Positions 26,067 to 36,049 of a stretch of DNA of 64,000 bases are shown here, piece by piece. The translations under genes were made by a program, and so were the position numbers. The DNA is from Alphaproteobacteria bacterium MedPE-SWcel (GTDB lineage Bacteria; Pseudomonadota; Alphaproteobacteria; Rhodobacterales; Rhodobacteraceae): contig MPDC01000015.1 in NCBI GenBank assembly GCA_001874255.1, positions 1-64,000 on the forward strand. Reading direction: 5' to 3'. Position 1 is the stretch's first letter, and every line of letters starts with the position of its first letter. The notes under the pieces were generated by a model. It had not been told where the DNA came from. It searched no databases and saw only the letters and a list, made by a program, of their open reading frames with translations.

Positions 26067-26720
26067 CTATTGCTTGCGAATGCCGTCGTCGCCAATCACC
26101 AGGGTGATCTTGCTCCCGGTTCGGCCGGCGACCTTCTTGACCCGGTCTTTCTGTTGCTTGCTGTTCGTGCTTTCGATGTGAAATCCGATTGTGCCCAGCA
26201 CCAGCTTGGTCTGGGGCTGAAACAGCAGGTTGAACCGGGCGTTGCCGCCAATATGGATATGATTGTATTCCTTGATCCCGGCTTCCTTCGGGCCGGCCCG
26301 TCCCCGATCCCCGCGCGCAACCGCCTTTAGAGCCTGCTCCATCTTCTTGTCCGAGATGACCAGCTCGGATTCGGAGGCCGACACGGCCTTGACAGTGATC
26401 TCCTTTTTGGCCGAAGCGATTTCCTTTGCGACCGCCTTCTTGGTCTTGTCGATGATCTGAATGAGCTTCGTCAGCTCTTTGCGCCGTTTCTTGTAGTCGC
26501 CTTCGTCGCACAGGATCGCCGGAGAACGGTCGGCGTCGCGCTTGAATTTTATGATCTGCGGTTGGATCGCGGCGAACTGCTTCAAGAGTTTGTCGATGAT
26601 CGGCTGGCTTGGCCGATCCTTGAAATCATCAGCGTATTTTTTCAGCTTGGTCAGGGCGGTATCGGCAGCGCTGGCGTCTGCATCAAGTTTGCTGATCATT
26701 TCCTTGGAGGCTGTGGGCAT
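26067..26720 (-). CDS. Hypothetical protein with long helical N-terminus
   Basis: A 217-residue protein with no recognised family. The first ~130 residues are Lys/Ala/Asp-rich and probably helical or coiled-coil (KLKKYADDFKDRPSQ, KTKKAVAKEIASAKKE). The last ~80 form a compact beta-rich region (YNHIHIGGNARFNLLF, KLVLGTIGFHIE, ITLVIGD). The ATG at 26720 has a GAAAGA ribosome-binding-like sequence upstream. The base composition looks less GC-rich than its neighbours, it stands alone between fabI and gpt, and there is no signal peptide, all consistent with an acquired accessory gene. A role as an effector or toxin-like protein is speculation. Confidence 0.7.
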   Translation of the reverse strand: MPTASKEMISKLDADASAADTALTKLKKYADDFKDRPSQPIIDKLLKQFAAIQPQIIKFKRDADRSPAILCDEGDYKKRRKELTKLIQIIDKTKKAVAKEIASAKKEITVKAVSASESELVISDKKMEQALKAVARGDRGRAGPKEAGIKEYNHIHIGGNARFNLLFQPQTKLVLGTIGFHIESTNSKQQKDRVKKVAGRTGSKITLVIGDDGIRKQ

Positions 26721-26954
26721 TCTCAATCTTTCATTCTACAGGATTTCAGGAGACAAATAATTTCTTGAAATTGTTACAAGTGGGCGACATCTAGCGGCAG
26801 TTTGCTGCTTCGGTAAAGTCCGATCATTCCGGGATGGAGCAATCCAGAGGGCGGGATCGGTCTATCTTTCGCGGATCCAACCTTCCCTTCAAGAATGTCT
26901 GTAGTGTAAAGACGATGCACCAACGCGCTTTGCTGGCATAGAAGGAACCGCCGC

Positions 26955-27458
26955 ATGACCGACCGCCTGCCCCATGAAAAAGGGTTTCACATCTCGTGGG
27001 ACCAAATCCACCGCGACAGCCGCGCGCTTGCGTGGCGTCTTGACGGGCTGGGACCGGACAACGGCCACTGGCGCGCCGTCGTGGCGATTACCCGTGGTGG
27101 CATGGCCCCTGCGATGATTGTCAGCCGCGAGCTGGACATTCGCACCGTCGACACGATCAGCGTCCGGTCCTACCATCATCAGTCCCAGGGCGAAGTTCAG
27201 GTGCTGAAGGCGCCGGATGCCACGCTGATGGGCGATGGCGAAGGCGTTTTGATCATCGACGACCTTGTCGATAGTGGCAAGACGTTGGAACTGGTGCGAA
27301 AAATGTATCCCAAGGCGCATTTCGCCACCGTCTACGCCAAGCCCAAGGGGCGCCCGATGGTGGACACTTTCATCACCGAGGTCAGCCAGGACACCTGGAT
27401 TTTCTTCCCTTGGGACATGGCCCTGCAATATGTGGAACCCTATCGCGGAACCGACTGA
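26955..27458 (+). CDS. gpt: Xanthine-guanine phosphoribosyltransferase
   Basis: A 167-residue type I phosphoribosyltransferase that salvages xanthine and guanine using PRPP. The PRPP-binding loop is [17 protein letters not shown] and the early [19 protein letters not shown] segment is typical. The length and C-terminal [12 protein letters not shown] stretch match the Gpt branch. A terminator follows about 25 bases after the stop. Confidence 0.92.
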   Translation: MTDRLPHEKGFHISWDQIHRDSRALAWRLDGLGPDNGHWRAVVAITRGGMAPAMIVSRELDIRTVDTISVRSYHHQSQGEVQVLKAPDATLMGDGEGVLIIDDLVDSGKTLELVRKMYPKAHFATVYAKPKGRPMVDTFITEVSQDTWIFFPWDMALQYVEPYRGTD

Positions 27459-27481
27459 GCAGCCCTCTGTCTGCAACGGCC

Positions 27482-27513
27482 AAAGCGCGTTTCCGGCGGG
27501 AGCGCGCTTTTTC
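27482..27513 (+). terminator. Rho-independent terminator after gpt
   Basis: AAAGCGCG (27482-27489) and CGCGCTTT (27503-27510) form an 8-base-pair stem with a 13-base loop, followed by TTC and a T-rich stretch. Confidence 0.7.
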
Positions 27514-27620
27514 TTTGATCTCCGGTCGTCGCACCCTTGCAAGCCGGCCGCGAACGCCCCCTAATGCCGCAGGCCCATCCGGCCCCAATGACGACGATCA
27601 CTGCTGAAGGACCCCTCCCC

Positions 27621-28796
27621 ATGCCGCTCGCCAGAACCGAAGCGACCTTTGTTTCGCCGATTGTCGAATCCCGCCGCTGGCTGCAGGGGCTGACTTTTTC
27701 CGACGACACCCCATTGCTGAACCTCAGCCAGGCCGCGCCCGCCGACCCGCCGCCGGCCGGATTGCGGCAGGCCATGGCCGAGGCCATTCTGCATCAGACC
27801 AGCGCCCATCTCTATGGTCCGGTGCTTGGCAATGACGATCTGCGCGCGGCGCTGGCCGACCAGATGAGCCGCCACTACGAAGCCACGGTTATCGCTGATG
27901 AAATTGCCATCACATCAGGCTGCAATCAGGCCTTTGCAGCGACCATCGCGAGCCTCTGTGGAGAAGGCGATGAGGTCATTCTTCCAACGCCCTGGTATTT
28001 CAACCACAAGATGTGGCTTGATATGCAGGGGGTGACCACTGTGCCGCTGCCTGTCGGTGCGGGGATGCTGCCCGAGATTGCCCGTGCCGAAGCCATGATC
28101 ACCGAACGCACCCGCGCCATTGCTCTGGTGACACCGAACAATCCCTGCGGCGTTGAATATTCCGCAGATCTGCTTGACGACTTTTTCGACCTTGCGCGTC
28201 GGCACGGGTTGACGCTGATCGTGGATGAAACCTACCGCGACTTCGACAGCCGCAGCGGGGCTCCGCACAGGCTGTTTCAAACCGAGGGCTGGCAGGATAC
28301 CCTGGTTCATCTCTATTCCTTTTCAAAGGCCTACCGCCTGACCGGGCATCGCGTTGGCGCCATCGCGACGGGCAAGGCGCGGTTGTTGGAAATGGAGAAA
28401 TTCCTCGACACCGTCACCATCTGCCCCGCCCAGATCGGACAGATCGGCGCCACCTGGGGCATCGAAAACCTCGATCAGTGGCTTGCGGGCGAACGTGCCG
28501 AAATCCTCGACCGGCGCGCCGCCATCGAAGAGGGGTTTGGCCCGCTGGCTGCAAAGGGCTGGACGCTTTTGGGGGTGGGGGCCTATTTCGCCTATGTCGC
28601 CCATCCGTTTGACGAAGGCGCCGAGGTGATCGCGCAAAGGTTGCTGAAGGAGGTCGGGGTTTTGCTCCTGCCCGGCACGATGTTCTCGCCCGAGGGCGCG
28701 CAAGAAGGGCAGCGCCAGTTCCGGGTGGCCTTCGCCAACGTCGATCGCGCCGGGATCTCGGAAATGCTGCGTCGGCTCGCCGATTTCACGGGATAA
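27621..28796 (+). CDS. PLP-dependent class I/II aminotransferase
   Basis: A 391-residue fold type I aminotransferase. The PLP-binding Lys is in YSFSKAYRLTGHRVGA, with NPCGVEYS (substrate/cofactor Asn) and IVDETYRDF (cofactor Asp/Tyr) in the expected order, and a C-terminal Arg in QRQFRVAFAN. The amino donor cannot be deduced; the family includes aspartate/aromatic and other aminotransferases. The ATG at 27621 is chosen because AAGGA lies 9 bases upstream; earlier in-frame ATGs at 27564 and 27588 are possible. Confidence 0.82.
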   Translation: MPLARTEATFVSPIVESRRWLQGLTFSDDTPLLNLSQAAPADPPPAGLRQAMAEAILHQTSAHLYGPVLGNDDLRAALADQMSRHYEATVIADEIAITSGCNQAFAATIASLCGEGDEVILPTPWYFNHKMWLDMQGVTTVPLPVGAGMLPEIARAEAMITERTRAIALVTPNNPCGVEYSADLLDDFFDLARRHGLTLIVDETYRDFDSRSGAPHRLFQTEGWQDTLVHLYSFSKAYRLTGHRVGAIATGKARLLEMEKFLDTVTICPAQIGQIGATWGIENLDQWLAGERAEILDRRAAIEEGFGPLAAKGWTLLGVGAYFAYVAHPFDEGAEVIAQRLLKEVGVLLLPGTMFSPEGAQEGQRQFRVAFANVDRAGISEMLRRLADFTG

Positions 28797-28967
28797 CACA
28801 GAACCACCGATATCCCTGTCCGGCCGCCCTCTGTGCTTGCTCCTGCCGGGACAGACGCGTATTCAGGGCCTCAACAGCATAATGCCGACCCTATCGGCAG
28901 TATCAGGCCGCCCTCGCGGAAAACAGCAGGGCGTGCCGCAGAAGACGACTATAAAAGGGCCGCAAGC

Positions 28968-30803
28968 ATGAAACACCTCTCCAAGACCTTCGTTTGGATC
29001 CTCATGGGTCTGTTGTTCGTGGGGCTTGCGGGCTTCGGCGCGATCAATGTGACCGGCACCACCCGCACCCTCGCCACCGTGGGCGAGGCGGATGTCAGTG
29101 TCGATGACTATGCCCGGGCCCTGCAACAGGAGCAGCGCGCCATTCAGGCCCAGTCGGGCCAGTCCATTCCCCTCAGCCAGCTGATCGCGATGGGGGTTGA
29201 CCGCAGCGTCCTGTCCCGTCTGGTCGCCACCGCCGCGCTTGACGATGAGATGCAATCAATCGGCCTGTCGGTCGGCGATGAAACCCTGCTGGACGAAATC
29301 ACCGGGATCCAGGCGTTCCAGGGCTCTGACGGCGCATTCAGCCGCGATGCCTACAAGTTTGCCCTGCAGAACGCCGGCTTGTCGGAAACCGAATTCGAAG
29401 ATGACATGCGCGCCGAAACCGCTCGGACCTTGCTGCAGGGCGCGATCATTGGTGGCACCCGCATGCCCGCCGTGCTCGGAGAGACGCTCACCGGCTATAT
29501 CGGCGCACGCCGCAGTTTTCGCTATGTGCGCCTGTCCGAAGACAATGTGATCCTGCCCGCGGTCGAGCCGAGCGAGGAAGAGCTGCGCGCCTTCTACGAG
29601 GCCAATATTGACGACTTCACCCTGCCCGAGACCAAGGTGATCACCTATGTATCCCTGAGCCCGGAAACCCTGGTGGACGAGGTCGAGGTCGATGAAACCG
29701 CCCTGCGCGCCCTCTATGAAGAGCGGGACGCAGAGTTCAATGTCCCCGAGCGGCGCCTGGTGGAACGGCTCGTCTTTGCCGATCAGGAAGCCGCCGCCAC
29801 GGCCATGGCGCAGTTGGAACTGGGGGGGACGACCTTTGAAACCCTGGTCGAGGACCGTGGCCTGTCACTTGGTGATGTGGATCTGGGCGATCTGGCCCGG
29901 GGCGATCTTGGCGGCGCGGCAGAGGCGATCTTTGCCGCCGACATCGGCGCGGTCGTTGGTCCCCTGCCCTCCGATCTCGGCCCGGCCCTGTTTCGGGTGA
30001 ATGGTGTTTTGGAAGCGAAATCAACCAGCTACGAAGACGCATTGCCGACCTTGCGTGAAGAACTGGCGATGGATCGGGCGCGCCGGGTCATCGAGACCCG
30101 CGCCGAAGGTCTCGATGACCTGCTGGCCGGGGGCGCCACGCTTGAAGAGCTGGCCGAAGAAGAACCGGGCGTGGAGCTGGGGCAGCTCGACTGGACCGCG
30201 ACCACCACCGATGGCATTGCCGCCTATGATGAATTCCGCGAGGCGGCGCAGGCCCTCACCGCCGAGGATTTCCCCGCCGTTGCCTTTCTCGACGATGGCA
30301 GCCTGTTTGCGCTGCGCCTGAACGACGTCTTGCCGCCGCGCCCGGAACCCTTTGACGCCGCGCGCGACACCGTCACCAAAGCGGTCAAGGCCGACCGCGT
30401 TGCCACCGTTCTGGCAGCACAGGCCGAGGACCTGAAAGCGGCAACCGAAGCCAACGGCGGCGACTTCCCGGAAGGATCCGAGGTTGTCACAGAGACCGGG
30501 CTGACGCGGACGGCCTATCTCGACCTGACGCCCGTTGACCTGATGAACCAGGTCTTCCAGATGGAACCGGGGGAAATCCGGGTGGTCTCCGGCGCCGAGG
30601 GCACCGTGGTGGTCCGGCTGGACGAGGTTCTGGCGGCCGATGACAGCGACGACATGCAGTTCCTGTCGCAGGCGCTTGGCGAGCAGCTCGACCAATCGCT
30701 GGCCTCCGAGCTGTTCCAGATCTACATGCAATCGGTCCAGGCCGATGCCCGTCCGCAGATCAACCAGCAGGCCGTGAATGCCGTTCACGCGTCCTTTCAA
30801 TAA
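28968..30803 (+). CDS. Membrane-anchored periplasmic peptidylprolyl isomerase (PpiD/SurA-like)
   Basis: A 611-residue protein with one N-terminal membrane anchor (FVWILMGLLFVGLAGFGAI, residues ~8-27), a SurA/PpiD-type N-terminal chaperone domain (residues ~35-180, VDDYARALQQEQRAIQ), a parvulin-like segment (~residues 240-350, ending GPLPSDLGPALFRVNGV), and a long acidic C-terminal region. It should help fold outer-membrane or exported proteins. The ATG at 28968 (AAGGG upstream) is preferred over the long upstream frame because it puts the anchor at the N-terminus. It lies 24 bases before trpE, so it may be co-transcribed, an arrangement common in Rhodobacteraceae. Confidence 0.88.
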   Translation: MKHLSKTFVWILMGLLFVGLAGFGAINVTGTTRTLATVGEADVSVDDYARALQQEQRAIQAQSGQSIPLSQLIAMGVDRSVLSRLVATAALDDEMQSIGLSVGDETLLDEITGIQAFQGSDGAFSRDAYKFALQNAGLSETEFEDDMRAETARTLLQGAIIGGTRMPAVLGETLTGYIGARRSFRYVRLSEDNVILPAVEPSEEELRAFYEANIDDFTLPETKVITYVSLSPETLVDEVEVDETALRALYEERDAEFNVPERRLVERLVFADQEAAATAMAQLELGGTTFETLVEDRGLSLGDVDLGDLARGDLGGAAEAIFAADIGAVVGPLPSDLGPALFRVNGVLEAKSTSYEDALPTLREELAMDRARRVIETRAEGLDDLLAGGATLEELAEEEPGVELGQLDWTATTTDGIAAYDEFREAAQALTAEDFPAVAFLDDGSLFALRLNDVLPPRPEPFDAARDTVTKAVKADRVATVLAAQAEDLKAATEANGGDFPEGSEVVTETGLTRTAYLDLTPVDLMNQVFQMEPGEIRVVSGAEGTVVVRLDEVLAADDSDDMQFLSQALGEQLDQSLASELFQIYMQSVQADARPQINQQAVNAVHASFQ

Positions 30804-30827
30804 CCTGATTTCAAGGCGCACCGCCCC

Positions 30828-32339
30828 ATGGCCCTGATTCCCGATTTCGATACTTTCGCCAAATCCTATGAAGCCGGCGAAAACCAAGTGGTCTACACGC
30901 GGTTGGCGGCGGATCTGGATACTCCGGTTTCGCTGATGCTGAAGCTCACCGGTGCCCAAAAGGATGCCTTCATGCTGGAATCGGTGACCGGCGGCGAGGT
31001 CCGCGGCCGGTATTCGATCATTGGCATGAAACCGGATCTGATCTGGCAGGCCCGGGGCGAGGCTTCGGAAATCAACCGGGCTGCGCGTTTTGATCCTGAC
31101 GGGTTCGTGCCCCAGGTCGGCAATCCGCTCGACACGCTGCGGGCGTTACTGGCCGAAAGCCGCATCGATCTGCCCGAGGATCTGCCCCAGGCCGCAGCGG
31201 GTCTGTTTGGCTATCTCGGATATGACATGATCCGCCATGTGGAACATCTGCCAGGCGTGAACCCCGACCCGCTCGGGCTGCCGGATGCGGTGATGATCCG
31301 CCCGTCAGTGGTGGCGGTTCTCGACGGGGTCAAGGGCGAGGTGACGGTGGTCTCGCCGGTTTGGGTCAGTGACGGGCAATCCGCGCGCGCGGCCTATGCG
31401 CAGGCAGCCGAGCGGGTGATGGATGCGGTGCGCGATCTCGAACGCGCCATGCCCGCAGAGACCCGCGATCTGGGCGAGGCGCATGAAGTGGCCGCTCCGG
31501 TTTCCAATTTCACCAAGGATGGCTATATGGCCGCGGTGGAAAAGGCCAAGGACTATATCCGCGCGGGCGATATCTTTCAGGTGGTTCCGGCCCAACGCTG
31601 GACCCAGGATTTCGCGCTGCCCCCCTTTGCGCTCTATCGCAGCCTGCGTCGCACCAACCCCTCGCCTTTCATGTTCTATTTCAATTTCGGCGGGTTTCAG
31701 GTGATCGGCGCATCGCCGGAAATCCTGGTGCGGGTGTTCGGCAACGAGATCACGATCCGGCCCATCGCAGGCACCCGCCCCCGTGGCGCGACGCCTGACG
31801 AGGACAAGGCGCTGGAGCAGGATCTGCTGGCGGACAAGAAGGAACTGGCCGAGCATCTGATGCTGCTGGATCTGGGCCGAAACGACGTCGGTCGTGTCGC
31901 CCGCATTGGCACAGTGCGCCCGACCGAAGAGTTCATCATCGAACGCTATAGCCACGTCATGCATATCGTCTCCAACGTGGTCGGAGAGTTGCACGAGGAC
32001 AAGGACGCATTGGATGCCTTCTTTGCGGGCATGCCGGCCGGCACGGTCTCCGGGGCGCCAAAGGTCCGCGCGATGGAGATCATTGACGAGCTGGAACCGG
32101 AAAAACGGGGCGTCTATGGCGGCGGCGTCGGCTATTTCAGCGCCGGTGGCGACATGGATATGTGCATCGCCCTGCGGACGGCCATCGTGCAGGATCAAAA
32201 GCTCTATATCCAGGCCGGCGGTGGCGTCGTCTACGACAGTGACCCGGAGGCCGAATATATGGAGACGGTGCATAAATCCAATGCAATCCGGCGGGCCGCA
32301 GCGGATGCGTCGCGGTTCACCGGCCAGGGCAACCGCTGA
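30828..32339 (+). CDS. trpE: Anthranilate synthase component I
   Basis: A 503-residue chorismate-binding enzyme that, with TrpG, converts chorismate and glutamine to anthranilate. Recognisable features are the N-terminal tryptophan-feedback region (LESVTGGEVRGRYSIIG), and the catalytic C-terminal half with FQVVPAQRW, FMFYFNFGGFQVIGASPEI, IRPIAGTRPRG, AGTVSGAPKVRAMEII and GGGVVYDSDPEAEY. It follows the PPIase gene. The partner trpG lies nearly 2 kb downstream, beyond an opposing deacetylase gene. Confidence 0.96.
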   Translation: MALIPDFDTFAKSYEAGENQVVYTRLAADLDTPVSLMLKLTGAQKDAFMLESVTGGEVRGRYSIIGMKPDLIWQARGEASEINRAARFDPDGFVPQVGNPLDTLRALLAESRIDLPEDLPQAAAGLFGYLGYDMIRHVEHLPGVNPDPLGLPDAVMIRPSVVAVLDGVKGEVTVVSPVWVSDGQSARAAYAQAAERVMDAVRDLERAMPAETRDLGEAHEVAAPVSNFTKDGYMAAVEKAKDYIRAGDIFQVVPAQRWTQDFALPPFALYRSLRRTNPSPFMFYFNFGGFQVIGASPEILVRVFGNEITIRPIAGTRPRGATPDEDKALEQDLLADKKELAEHLMLLDLGRNDVGRVARIGTVRPTEEFIIERYSHVMHIVSNVVGELHEDKDALDAFFAGMPAGTVSGAPKVRAMEIIDELEPEKRGVYGGGVGYFSAGGDMDMCIALRTAIVQDQKLYIQAGGGVVYDSDPEAEYMETVHKSNAIRRAAADASRFTGQGNR

Positions 32340-32555
32340 GCCACCTCGCGCCGGGGGGCATGGGATTGGCCCGGACCCGGCGCGGCGGCCGCCAGGCGTC
32401 GCATCTGGCCCGTAGAACACATCAGGCCTGTAGCAAGACCCCTTGGAAGATCTCCCCCTTCGGGCCAATGGGCTTCCCGCCGGTACAGGACGGGCTAGCA
32501 CGGGACAGGGTTAGCACAGGATGAGGCAGCATAGACGGGCAGCACAGGACCGGTG

Positions 32556-34097
32556 TTATTCGTCCACCGGCTCGACCAACCGCCGAAGACTGGCGGAGAC
32601 CGGGACAAGGGACACGCGGCTGGCGCGATCTTGCAATCCCCAGATCAGCAGCGCCGAAATCGTATCCGGTTTCAACCGCCCCAGCATGACAACCGCCCCC
32701 TCCTGACCGGCGCGAAAGGCGGCCTGATCCAGAAAGCGCCGCATGGCGCGTGGGTTCTGGCCGGCGCCGTCAAAATCCCGGAAAACAACCCCCGCCGGAA
32801 CGCCCTCCCGCAGCGCCATCTTCTGCACCGTGTTCAGACCGCTGTCCTGAAACACCAGCCCATAGCCGGCGTCGGCCGCGATCGCCGAGATCTGATCGGC
32901 CAGCGCCCGGTTGCCCTGCACACCGGTCTCGATCCCTTCGAGCACGCCGACGGCCTCCGGCAGCCGTTCGAACCAGACGGGCAGCGCGGTTTCGGCGTCC
33001 TGCGCGGTGGCCTCGCGCGGGAGATCGGCCAGGATCAAGACCTCAAACCCGGCCGCCCGGCGCGCCTTCATCCGTTCAGTGGCGTCAGGGGCGCCGGGAT
33101 CAATGGCAAAGGTCAGCGGATAGGGGAATTGCTCCAGCGCCTCGGCCCCCACAGCGCCCTCTTCCTCGATCAGCACGATCGACATCATCGGCAAATCTGC
33201 TGCGGCATCGGAGGCTTCGGCGTTGCGCTCGAACGGAGCCGCCGAGGCGGCAGCCGCGCCCCTGTCAGTGTCGGCCTCAGCGCGGGTCTTGTCGCGCTCG
33301 GTCAACGGGATGACACGGGTGCCGACACGCGGCCCATCGGTGCCTGCTGTGCTGTTGGCCTGCGGCAGATCCGCAATCCGGCGCGTGTCCTGCGGCTCTG
33401 CGGGGCTGTCGGCGCCGCCCGTGGGGATGTCCTGATCCGATTGTACCGCCGGTGCGGGGGGCGGCGTTGCGATACTGGGCGGCAACGTGGTGTCAGGTGC
33501 CTCGCCCAGGTCAGGCGTTTCGATCACCGGAACAAGGGGCGGCGCCACGGCGGCGGAGCGGTTGTCGTCGGCCTCCCGCACCACGGGGCCATCGGCGGAG
33601 ACATCCGGCGGCAGGATGGCGGCCGTGCCGCTGACCTCGGGGGCTGGCCTGCGCGCAGGTTCTGTCGGCACGTCCGGATCGGCATGCCCCTCCGGAGCGG
33701 TCAGCATATCGCCGCTGTCGGTCGCAACCGGCGTGTCGCTGGCGGGCTGAATGTCGGGCGACGCAGCGCTCTGCGATTGGGGATCGGGGGACAGGCCGCT
33801 GTCGACATCTGTCGTGACGCGGGGCTTGGTGGGGGAGTCCGTGTCGATCCCTTCGGGGATCCCGTCGCTCCCGGCGGCATCCTGATCCGGCGCAAGGGGG
33901 GCGGCCTCGACCAGATCCGCATCGCTTTGCGGAGTGTCACCCGGCAGGTTCCCGTCTTCGCGCGGCGCCAGGATCGGGACCGGCGTGTCGCCCGAGACAT
34001 CCACCCGCGGATGCAGGGGCGTCGACAATGACCAGACTGCGGCCCCGGCTACTGCCACCAGTGCGCCGATGCTGACGCCTCCCAGAAATCCTCGCAT
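32556..34097 (-). CDS. Divergent polysaccharide deacetylase family protein with long linker
   Basis: A 513-residue envelope protein. It starts with a membrane anchor (FLGGVSIGALVAVAGAAVW), followed by about 250 residues of Pro/Asp/Thr/Ala-rich low-complexity linker, then a C-terminal 'divergent polysaccharide deacetylase' (DUF610) domain: MSIVLIEEEGAVGAEAL, FPYPLTFAIDPGAPDA, GFEVLILADLP, LNTVQKMALREGVPA. The classical deacetylase metal motifs are not obvious, as usual in this branch, so catalytic activity is uncertain. It is transcribed against trpE and trpG. The ATG at 34097 places the anchor at the N-terminus. Confidence 0.82.
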   Translation of the reverse strand: MRGFLGGVSIGALVAVAGAAVWSLSTPLHPRVDVSGDTPVPILAPREDGNLPGDTPQSDADLVEAAPLAPDQDAAGSDGIPEGIDTDSPTKPRVTTDVDSGLSPDPQSQSAASPDIQPASDTPVATDSGDMLTAPEGHADPDVPTEPARRPAPEVSGTAAILPPDVSADGPVVREADDNRSAAVAPPLVPVIETPDLGEAPDTTLPPSIATPPPAPAVQSDQDIPTGGADSPAEPQDTRRIADLPQANSTAGTDGPRVGTRVIPLTERDKTRAEADTDRGAAAASAAPFERNAEASDAAADLPMMSIVLIEEEGAVGAEALEQFPYPLTFAIDPGAPDATERMKARRAAGFEVLILADLPREATAQDAETALPVWFERLPEAVGVLEGIETGVQGNRALADQISAIAADAGYGLVFQDSGLNTVQKMALREGVPAGVVFRDFDGAGQNPRAMRRFLDQAAFRAGQEGAVVMLGRLKPDTISALLIWGLQDRASRVSLVPVSASLRRLVEPVDE

Positions 34098-34302
34098 GCC
34101 TGTGTCGCCTTCTGCCCTAAGCCCGTTCTGCGCTGCCATCCTGCCCAGGCGCGGTGTTGCTCTCACGTCCGGGATCTGCAGCCTCTATGTGCCGCAAGAC
34201 CGGATGTGCCCTTGACGCTGCCTTGCATCCCTGAACATGTATGGTGCGTCCACTATATCTCGGCGTGGCCCCGGCCCGCCACCCTTAAAAGAGCGTGCCA
34301 AG

Positions 34303-34884
34303 ATGTTGCTGCTAATCGACAACTACGACTCCTTCACCTATAATCTCGTGCATTATCTCGGCGAACTGGGCGCCGAGATCGAGGTCTGGCGAAACGATGC
34401 GTTGAATGTGCAGCAGGCCATGGCGATGAACCCCGCAGGTATCCTGCTGAGCCCCGGCCCCCGCGATCCCGACCAGGCCGGCATCTGCCTTGCACTGACC
34501 GAGGCCGCAGCCGAAACCCGGACCCCCCTCATGGGCGTCTGTCTCGGGCATCAGACCATCGGCCAGTGCTTCGGCGGCAAGATCGTGCGCTGTCACGAGA
34601 TTGTCCATGGCAAGATGGGCACCGTGAATCATACGGATTCCGGCCTTTTCAAGGGCCTGCCCTCGCCCTTTGCCGCGACACGGTATCACTCGCTGGTGGT
34701 GGAGCGCGACAGCCTGCCGAGCTGCCTTGAGGTCACCGCAGAGCTGGATGATGGCACCATCATGGGGCTGCAACACAAGGAACTGCCGATTCATGGCGTG
34801 CAGTTCCACCCGGAATCCATCGCCTCCGAGCATGGGCATGCGCTCCTGCAGAACTTCCTGAACGACATGAAAGTCCCGGCATGA
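34303..34884 (+). CDS. trpG: Anthranilate synthase component II (glutamine amidotransferase)
   Basis: A 193-residue class I glutamine amidotransferase that supplies ammonia to TrpE. The oxyanion loop is [12 protein letters not shown], the nucleophilic Cys is in [11 protein letters not shown], and the His/Glu pair is in VQFHPESI. The [13 protein letters not shown] start is typical. It may also serve folate synthesis (PabA), as is common for single-copy proteins. Its stop overlaps the trpD start (ATGA). Confidence 0.96.
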   Translation: MLLLIDNYDSFTYNLVHYLGELGAEIEVWRNDALNVQQAMAMNPAGILLSPGPRDPDQAGICLALTEAAAETRTPLMGVCLGHQTIGQCFGGKIVRCHEIVHGKMGTVNHTDSGLFKGLPSPFAATRYHSLVVERDSLPSCLEVTAELDDGTIMGLQHKELPIHGVQFHPESIASEHGHALLQNFLNDMKVPA

Positions 34885-35903
34885 GCACAGAATTCAAACC
34901 TCTGATCGGTGTGGCCGCCGATCGTGCCCTGACCCGAAGCGAAGCTGAAACCGCCTTTGCGGCGCTGTTCAATGGCGAGGCAACGCCAAGCCAGATCGGC
35001 GGCTTCCTGATGGCCCTGCGGACCCGTGGCGAGACGGTGGATGAATATGCCGCCGCCGCCGCCGTCATGCGGTCGAAATGCCACAAAGTGTCTGCTCCGG
35101 AGGGGGCGATCGATATTGTCGGCACCGGCGGCGATGGCAAGGGCACGCTCAACATCTCCACCGCGACAGCCTTTGTCGTGGCCGGAACCGGCGTCCCCGT
35201 GGCCAAGCATGGCAACCGCAACCTGTCGTCGAAATCCGGTGCGGCCGACGCGCTGACGGAAATGGGCATTCAGGTCATGGTCGGCCCCACCGTCGTCGAA
35301 CATGCGCTGAAGGAATGCGGGATCGGCTTCATGATGGCGCCGATGCACCATCCGGCGATTGCCCATGTGATGCCCACCCGGCAGGAACTGGGGACCCGGA
35401 CGATCTTCAATATCCTCGGCCCGCTGACCAATCCGGCAGGCGTGAAGCGACAGCTCACCGGGGCATTCACCCGTGATCTGATCCGGCCGATGGCGGAAAC
35501 GCTGCAACAACTCGGCACCGAAAAAGCCTGGCTGGTGCACGGGTCCGATGGCACGGATGAGCTGACCATCACCGGTGTTTCCTGGGTCTCGGCGGTGAAC
35601 GAGGACGCCAGCCTCTCCGAGTTCGAGGTCCACCCCGAAGAGGCGGGCCTGCCCGTGCATCCTTTCGAGGCGATCCTTGGCGGCACGCCTGCGGTCAATG
35701 CCGAAGCGATGCGCGCGCTTCTGGACGGGGCACCGTCGGCCTACAGGGATGCGGTGCTGTTGAATTCAGCCGCCGCGCAGGTCGTCGCGGGCACTGTCTC
35801 GTCCCTGCGCGAAGGAGCCGAGAAAGCCGCCGAAAGCATCGACAGCGGCGCGGCTCTTGCCAAGGTCAAGGCCGTCGCCCGGATCACCTCCGAGGCGGCG
35901 TAA
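34881..35903 (+). CDS. trpD: Anthranilate phosphoribosyltransferase
   Basis: A 340-residue enzyme that joins anthranilate to PRPP. The conserved glycine-rich PRPP site is [19 protein letters not shown], with [19 protein letters not shown] and [16 protein letters not shown]. It starts within the trpG stop (ATGA) and its own stop overlaps the start of a 45-codon frame (TAATG), followed by ung and trpC. Confidence 0.97.
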   Translation: MSTEFKPLIGVAADRALTRSEAETAFAALFNGEATPSQIGGFLMALRTRGETVDEYAAAAAVMRSKCHKVSAPEGAIDIVGTGGDGKGTLNISTATAFVVAGTGVPVAKHGNRNLSSKSGAADALTEMGIQVMVGPTVVEHALKECGIGFMMAPMHHPAIAHVMPTRQELGTRTIFNILGPLTNPAGVKRQLTGAFTRDLIRPMAETLQQLGTEKAWLVHGSDGTDELTITGVSWVSAVNEDASLSEFEVHPEEAGLPVHPFEAILGGTPAVNAEAMRALLDGAPSAYRDAVLLNSAAAQVVAGTVSSLREGAEKAAESIDSGAALAKVKAVARITSEAA

Positions 35904-36040
35904 TGGCCGGGGCCGACAGGCATCAGACGGGTGCTGCAACCCTGTCCGATCTGGAGCAGGTCGCACGGGATCCTGAGCTCCGCGCGGCTGTCATAGGCCA
36001 GTCGAGTGCCGCTCTGTCCACGCCGCTGAACGGCCACTAG
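35903..36040 (+). CDS. Possible 45-residue protein between trpD and ung
   Basis: An ATG at 35903 shares its A with the trpD TAA stop (TAATG) and the frame runs 45 codons to TAG at 36038. The predicted product (with TLSDLEQVARDPELRAAVIG in the middle) is acidic-helical and matches no family I recognise. The gap would otherwise be an unusual 146 bases between genes of a tight operon, and the termination-reinitiation geometry supports translation. It could equally be a spacer. A GAGAGG ribosome binding site for ung follows directly. Confidence 0.4.
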   Translation: MAGADRHQTGAATLSDLEQVARDPELRAAVIGQSSAALSTPLNGH

Positions 36041-36049
36041 AGAGGGACC

